This document shows, in pieces, positions 60,741 to 64,000 of a stretch of 64,000 nt of DNA. A program made the translations under genes and the position numbers. The DNA is taken from positions 29,659-93,658 of the forward strand of contig LFSR01000050.1 in assembly GCA_001513155.1 (NCBI GenBank), given 5' to 3'. Positions within the stretch are counted from its first letter, which is position 1, and each line of letters begins with the position of its first letter. The stretch comes from Syntrophomonas sp. DTU018 (GTDB taxonomy: Bacteria; Bacillota; Syntrophomonadia; Syntrophomonadales; Syntrophomonadaceae). The notes beneath the pieces are model-generated. The model was not told the origin of the DNA. It worked only from the letters and a program-made list of their open reading frames with translations, and did not search any database.

Positions 60741-62507
60741 ATGGAAAGTGTTCGGAAAAACCCATTTGAAACCATCACCAGCCTGGCGCAAACACAGATC
60801 ATGTCTTTGGGATCGGAACTGGAGTACCAGGCGGAAGCTCTGCGGGATCATCCAGCTATAATTTTTGAGGACCGCATCGTTACCTTTGGTGAATTAAACA
60901 GCCAAGCTAACCGTTATGCTAACTACTTCGGCTCCCTGGGCTTGAAAAAGGGCGATGTTGTAGCCCTTTTAATGGAGAACCGCCCTGAGTTTCTCATTGC
61001 TGCTTCTGGGCTTAGCAAGCTGGGAGTAATCGTATCCCTCATCAACAACGGGGTACGCAAGGAAGTGCTGGCCCATGCCCTGAATATCTGCGATGCCAAA
61101 ATGCTGATCGTGGGGCATGAATTGTTGGAGCCTTTCCTGGAGATCAGGGATAAAGTACGGCTTCTGGATCCTGGCTATGTGTTTGTGGAATGCGAGGGAC
61201 AGAATATAGATGTCCCTGAGGGGATCAAGGACCTGGCACCGTTGCTGGCAGCAGCCTCAGACCAGAATCCAGCCACCACCAGTACCGTTACCAGCGACGA
61301 TATCATTGTCTATATTTATACTTCTGGAACTACCGGCTTTCCCAAAGCCTGTGCAGTGACCCAGAAACGCTGGCTGATTCTGGGCAATCTGTTCAAGCTC
61401 TTTGGGCAGATGACTCCGGAAACAGTTCATTATATGGTCCTGCCCCTGTATCACAACAGCGGGTTTGATATTGGCTACTCCGCCACGATTATATCCGGGG
61501 CTACCATGGTTCTGCGGCGCAAGTTTTCCGCCCGTAACTTCTGGAAAGATGTGCGCAAATATAATGTCAGCTTCTTTATTTATGTGGGCGAACTGTGCCG
61601 CTATATTTACAATCAACCGCCCCAGCCTGATGATGCTGATAATCCGCTTAAGATGGTGGTGGGCAATGGCATGCGGGGAGATCTCATGGAGCCTTTCCGT
61701 AAGCGGTTTGGCATCGAGCAACTTAAAGAAATCTACGGTGCTACCGAAGGGGTGGGGTCCTTCATGAATCTGGAGGAAATCCCCGGTATGTGCGGCAACC
61801 TCAATATGCTGGGCAGGCGCCAGGGTGAGATAGTTAAATGCGATCTGGAAACCGGCGAGTTAATCCGGGATGAAAATGGGTATGCTATAAAGTGTGAAGT
61901 CGGTGAAACCGGGCTTTTAATCTGTGAAATAAATGAACTTAACGTTTTTGCGGGATATGTTAATAATCCCCAGGCAACTGAGGAAAAGATCCTGCGCAAC
62001 GTGTTTAAGGAAGGAGACCGCTACTTTAACAGCGGCGACCTGGTATGCCTGGCGGAAAATGATTATTTCTCCTTTGTGGACCGGTTAGGAGATACTTTCC
62101 GCTGGAAAAGTGAAAATGTCTCCACCACTCAGGTATCCAATGTGGTCAACAGGTTCGGGCAAATGGAAGATGTCAATGTTTACGGCGTAAAAATACCTGG
62201 AATGGAAGGTCGCTGCGGCATGGCCGCCATTAAACTGCTGGAAGGAGAGGTCATAGACTGGGCTAAACTGGGGGCGTTTGTGTGTGAGAATCTGCCGTCC
62301 TATGCCCGGCCTTATTTTATACGGGTGCGTGACACCATAGATGCCACCAACAGCTTCAAGCAGGTAAAAACCCAATTGCAAAGGGAAGGTTTTGATCCGA
62401 ACGTTATCAAAGACCCGCTCTATTTCCTGCACCCGGAGAAAAACGTGTATGTAGAGCTTACTCCCGAATTGTATGAAAAAATTGTAAGCCATGAGATTAA
62501 ATTTTAG
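60741..62507 (+). CDS. Long-chain/very-long-chain acyl-CoA synthetase (FATP-like)
   Basis: A 588-residue adenylate-forming enzyme that activates fatty acids with ATP and CoA. The AMP motif is YIYTSGTTGFPKA (191-203); later motifs are YGATEGVG, YFNSGDLV and DRLGDTFRWKSENVSTTQVSNV. The last, with FRWKGENV-like text, is the FATP/FadD6 (SLC27-like) mark and separates it from ordinary FadD. Ribosome binding site AAGGAGG. Its sigma-54 promoter and the neighbouring activator suggest control by substrate or growth state. This is the entry step of fatty-acid oxidation. Confidence 0.9.
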   Translation: MESVRKNPFETITSLAQTQIMSLGSELEYQAEALRDHPAIIFEDRIVTFGELNSQANRYANYFGSLGLKKGDVVALLMENRPEFLIAASGLSKLGVIVSLINNGVRKEVLAHALNICDAKMLIVGHELLEPFLEIRDKVRLLDPGYVFVECEGQNIDVPEGIKDLAPLLAAASDQNPATTSTVTSDDIIVYIYTSGTTGFPKACAVTQKRWLILGNLFKLFGQMTPETVHYMVLPLYHNSGFDIGYSATIISGATMVLRRKFSARNFWKDVRKYNVSFFIYVGELCRYIYNQPPQPDDADNPLKMVVGNGMRGDLMEPFRKRFGIEQLKEIYGATEGVGSFMNLEEIPGMCGNLNMLGRRQGEIVKCDLETGELIRDENGYAIKCEVGETGLLICEINELNVFAGYVNNPQATEEKILRNVFKEGDRYFNSGDLVCLAENDYFSFVDRLGDTFRWKSENVSTTQVSNVVNRFGQMEDVNVYGVKIPGMEGRCGMAAIKLLEGEVIDWAKLGAFVCENLPSYARPYFIRVRDTIDATNSFKQVKTQLQREGFDPNVIKDPLYFLHPEKNVYVELTPELYEKIVSHEIKF

Positions 62508-62518
62508 CAAATAGCAGA

Positions 62519-62557
62519 AACGCCCTCCCGGATCAGGGGAGGGCGTTATCAATTTTA
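62519..62557 (+). terminator. Terminator after the acyl-CoA synthetase gene
   Basis: The 9-bp stem CGCCCTCCC/GGGAGGGCG with a 7-base loop is followed by TTATCAATTTT. The T run is imperfect. Confidence 0.7.
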
Positions 62558-62594
62558 TTATGGCCTGCCCCGATAATGGGTCTGGTAGCCTTAG

Positions 62595-63746
62595 CTACAG
62601 CTGTTGGGCTATTTTAGCTAATTCTTCAGACATGGCAAAGATTTCTTCTAAGCTGGCAGTAATCTCTTCCGTGGCTGCGGCTTGTTCTTGCGTTGCCGAT
62701 AGGGAAATAAGGCTCTTTCTGCTGGCTTCCTCCACTTTGATTTTTATGTTATTAGTAAGCTCAGTGATTTTGGGAACTGTACTCTTCGATTGATCAGACA
62801 ATTTCCTGATTTCTTCGGCTACGACCCCAAAGCCGCGACCCGCATCACCGGCCCGGGCCGCTTCAATAGCTGCATTTAATCCCAGCATCTTGGTTTCATC
62901 GGCAATTTCCTTGATGAAGGCTGAAACATCGTTGATCTGTTCTGTAATACCAATAATTTCGGTTATGCTATCATTTAAGGATTGTTCGTTAGTATGTATT
63001 TCTGAGGCAGATGAAGTCAATTCCTCTATGGCAGCAGAAATTCCGGACAGCCCGCTTTCGAGATTATTGGCCATTTCCCGCAGTGTATGTGCGGTGACTT
63101 TGGGCAGAATGACATTCAGGGTAGCTACGATATTTTGTTTCTCCTCATCTTCAAACAAAGGAAAACAGGCTGCGTATATGGGAACTCCCCACTTGGTTTC
63201 GTCCACATCATAACTCATGGGCTGTTTGGATTGGATAACCTTATAGGGAAGATCATCCGGAGTGAGCTTATATCCTACGGTAAGAGCAGGCATATCAAAT
63301 TTCGCGGAAGCTTGCCGGTAAGCAATCTGGGTCAAATCTGTCATGAACATAAAGGATCCTTCATGGAACATCTCAGTTACAATTGGTGCAAAGTCATTAA
63401 AGGAAGCTGCAACTGGATGCAGTTTGGGGAAGACAATGGCCATAGCTCCAACTGCCTGACCATTGTCATTGACCACCGGTATGGAAATTATTGTTAAACG
63501 CATACCGTAGACACTCCGGGGTACATCTTGGATAATTACTTTATTTTCCCGAATGGTTTTCATAGTCCCTGTGTCGGCACCTAATTTATAGCCGACTTTA
63601 AAAAGTTCAATATCGAATTTTTGTGATGATTTAACCCATTCTATGGTGTCCCCATCAATATACCCGAACATTATACCGCCGGGTATGTAATCGGCAATGG
63701 CTTCAGCTAGAATTTTGCATGAATTCAATTCCGATAAAGCTATCAT
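62595..63746 (-). CDS. Soluble methyl-accepting chemotaxis protein
   Basis: A 383-residue receptor without a membrane helix. The first 210 residues form a novel-looking sensor region that appears to hold two related units. The C-terminal signalling domain carries [22 protein letters not shown], the tip [39 protein letters not shown] (landmark [19 protein letters not shown]) and a short methylation arm. It probably senses a cytoplasmic ligand or redox state. The partial cheW gene lies 17 bases upstream in the same operon. Ribosome binding site AAGGAG. Confidence 0.87.
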   Translation of the reverse strand: MIALSELNSCKILAEAIADYIPGGIMFGYIDGDTIEWVKSSQKFDIELFKVGYKLGADTGTMKTIRENKVIIQDVPRSVYGMRLTIISIPVVNDNGQAVGAMAIVFPKLHPVAASFNDFAPIVTEMFHEGSFMFMTDLTQIAYRQASAKFDMPALTVGYKLTPDDLPYKVIQSKQPMSYDVDETKWGVPIYAACFPLFEDEEKQNIVATLNVILPKVTAHTLREMANNLESGLSGISAAIEELTSSASEIHTNEQSLNDSITEIIGITEQINDVSAFIKEIADETKMLGLNAAIEAARAGDAGRGFGVVAEEIRKLSDQSKSTVPKITELTNNIKIKVEEASRKSLISLSATQEQAAATEEITASLEEIFAMSEELAKIAQQL

Positions 63747-63763
63747 GAGCTGTCACTCCTTTG

Positions 63764-64000
63764 CTAGTGATTTTGAAAGACTTCTTCTTTCATCTTTAAG
63801 GCGTCCAGCAAAACTATTAAACGATCTCCCATGTTACATATCCCCTGGATACAATTTTTGCCTATACCCGCTATTTCCGAATAAAGGTTTTCAATTGATG
63901 CCTCGTCGATCATAAGGACTTCAGAAACATCATCTACAATGGTTCCCACGAGCATATTACCCAGGTCGATAACCAGCAACCGGTTGTCAGCATTCCGTTC
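63764..64000 (-). CDS. cheW: CheW-type chemotaxis coupling protein (truncated by window)
   Basis: The C-terminal 78 residues are visible and the frame stays open to the window edge (ERNADNRLLVIDLGNMLVGTIVDDVSEVLMIDEASIENL). The fragment matches the second half of CheW, with VGTIVDDVSEVL and the closing GICNMGDRLIVLLDALKM. CheW links receptors to CheA. The gene continues beyond 64000 and is followed at once by the soluble receptor gene. A CheV-type fusion further upstream cannot be excluded. Confidence 0.8.
   Translation of the reverse strand, partial: ERNADNRLLVIDLGNMLVGTIVDDVSEVLMIDEASIENLYSEIAGIGKNCIQGICNMGDRLIVLLDALKMKEEVFQNH

Overview
The window looks like chromosome of an anaerobic, endospore-forming, low-to-mid GC Firmicute, most like a syntrophic fatty-acid oxidiser of the Syntrophomonadaceae type (inference from gene content; no 16S rRNA is present). 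Supporting genes are rubrerythrin, hybrid cluster protein, a 2-hydroxyacyl-CoA dehydratase-like pair, two acetyl-CoA hydrolase/CoA-transferase paralogues, a type II 3-hydroxyacyl-CoA dehydrogenase, a FATP-like acyl-CoA synthetase, a CotF-type spore coat gene, AGGAGG-type ribosome binding sites and many Rho-independent terminators. No rRNA, tRNA, CRISPR array, phage or complete insertion sequence was seen.

Layout. 1-7 kb: the 3' part of a copper-amine-oxidase-N surface protein, a thioesterase, rubrerythrin, a Gre-like factor, a decayed YibE/F gene, a MOSC protein, a LysE exporter and an HtrA protease. 7-13 kb: a minus-strand cluster for exported fibre-like proteins (SipW/TasA type): pseudo-receiver LuxR regulator, three proteins with SipW-type signal peptides, a signal peptidase fused to a CPBP-like membrane domain, a DUF5305 protein and an LPRTG-anchored protein. 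13-18 kb: sirtuin, then an operon of a double-cubane-type reductase, its activator ATPase, YedF and a cysteine desulfurase. 18-26 kb: CoA-transferase, Rrf2 regulator, Hcp, cupin, PCP_red-CGGC protein, ferredoxin, SDR, aldo/keto reductase and HAD phosphatase. 26-40 kb: metabolic and envelope genes, including a second CoA-transferase, 3-hydroxyacyl-CoA dehydrogenase, DegV, Psd/PssA and two carbohydrate-active enzymes. 40 kb: a 68-residue selenoprotein gene hidden by an in-frame TGA. 40-56 kb: DEAD-box helicase, FetAB exporter, chemoreceptor, spore coat genes, an NMT1/SsuABC-type transporter, adenine deaminase and a membrane LuxR sensor. 55-64 kb: molybdopterin oxidoreductase operon with a divergent MarR gene, a sigma-54 activator with a divergent sigma-54-type acyl-CoA synthetase promoter, and a cytosolic chemoreceptor with a partial cheW.

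The most notable finding is the small gene at 40225-40431 (minus). It is a DUF1858 (Hcp-associated redox disulfide) protein whose second CxxC cysteine is encoded by TGA, with a bacterial-SECIS-like hairpin at the right distance, its own promoter, ribosome binding site and terminator. YedF and Hcp in the same window fit a selenium/redox context.

Two dispersed non-coding repeat families also stand out. Family A (about 150-345 bp, TGTCAAA-type inverted ends, GCGATGACA/GGCGATCTC palindromes) has seven copies. Two are flanked by direct duplications of a whole terminator-like hairpin, suggesting a MITE-like element that inserts at terminators. Family B (about 210-220 bp, 18-bp inverted ends) has two full and two partial copies. 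One copy each of A and B separate the genes of the NMT1-type ABC transporter.
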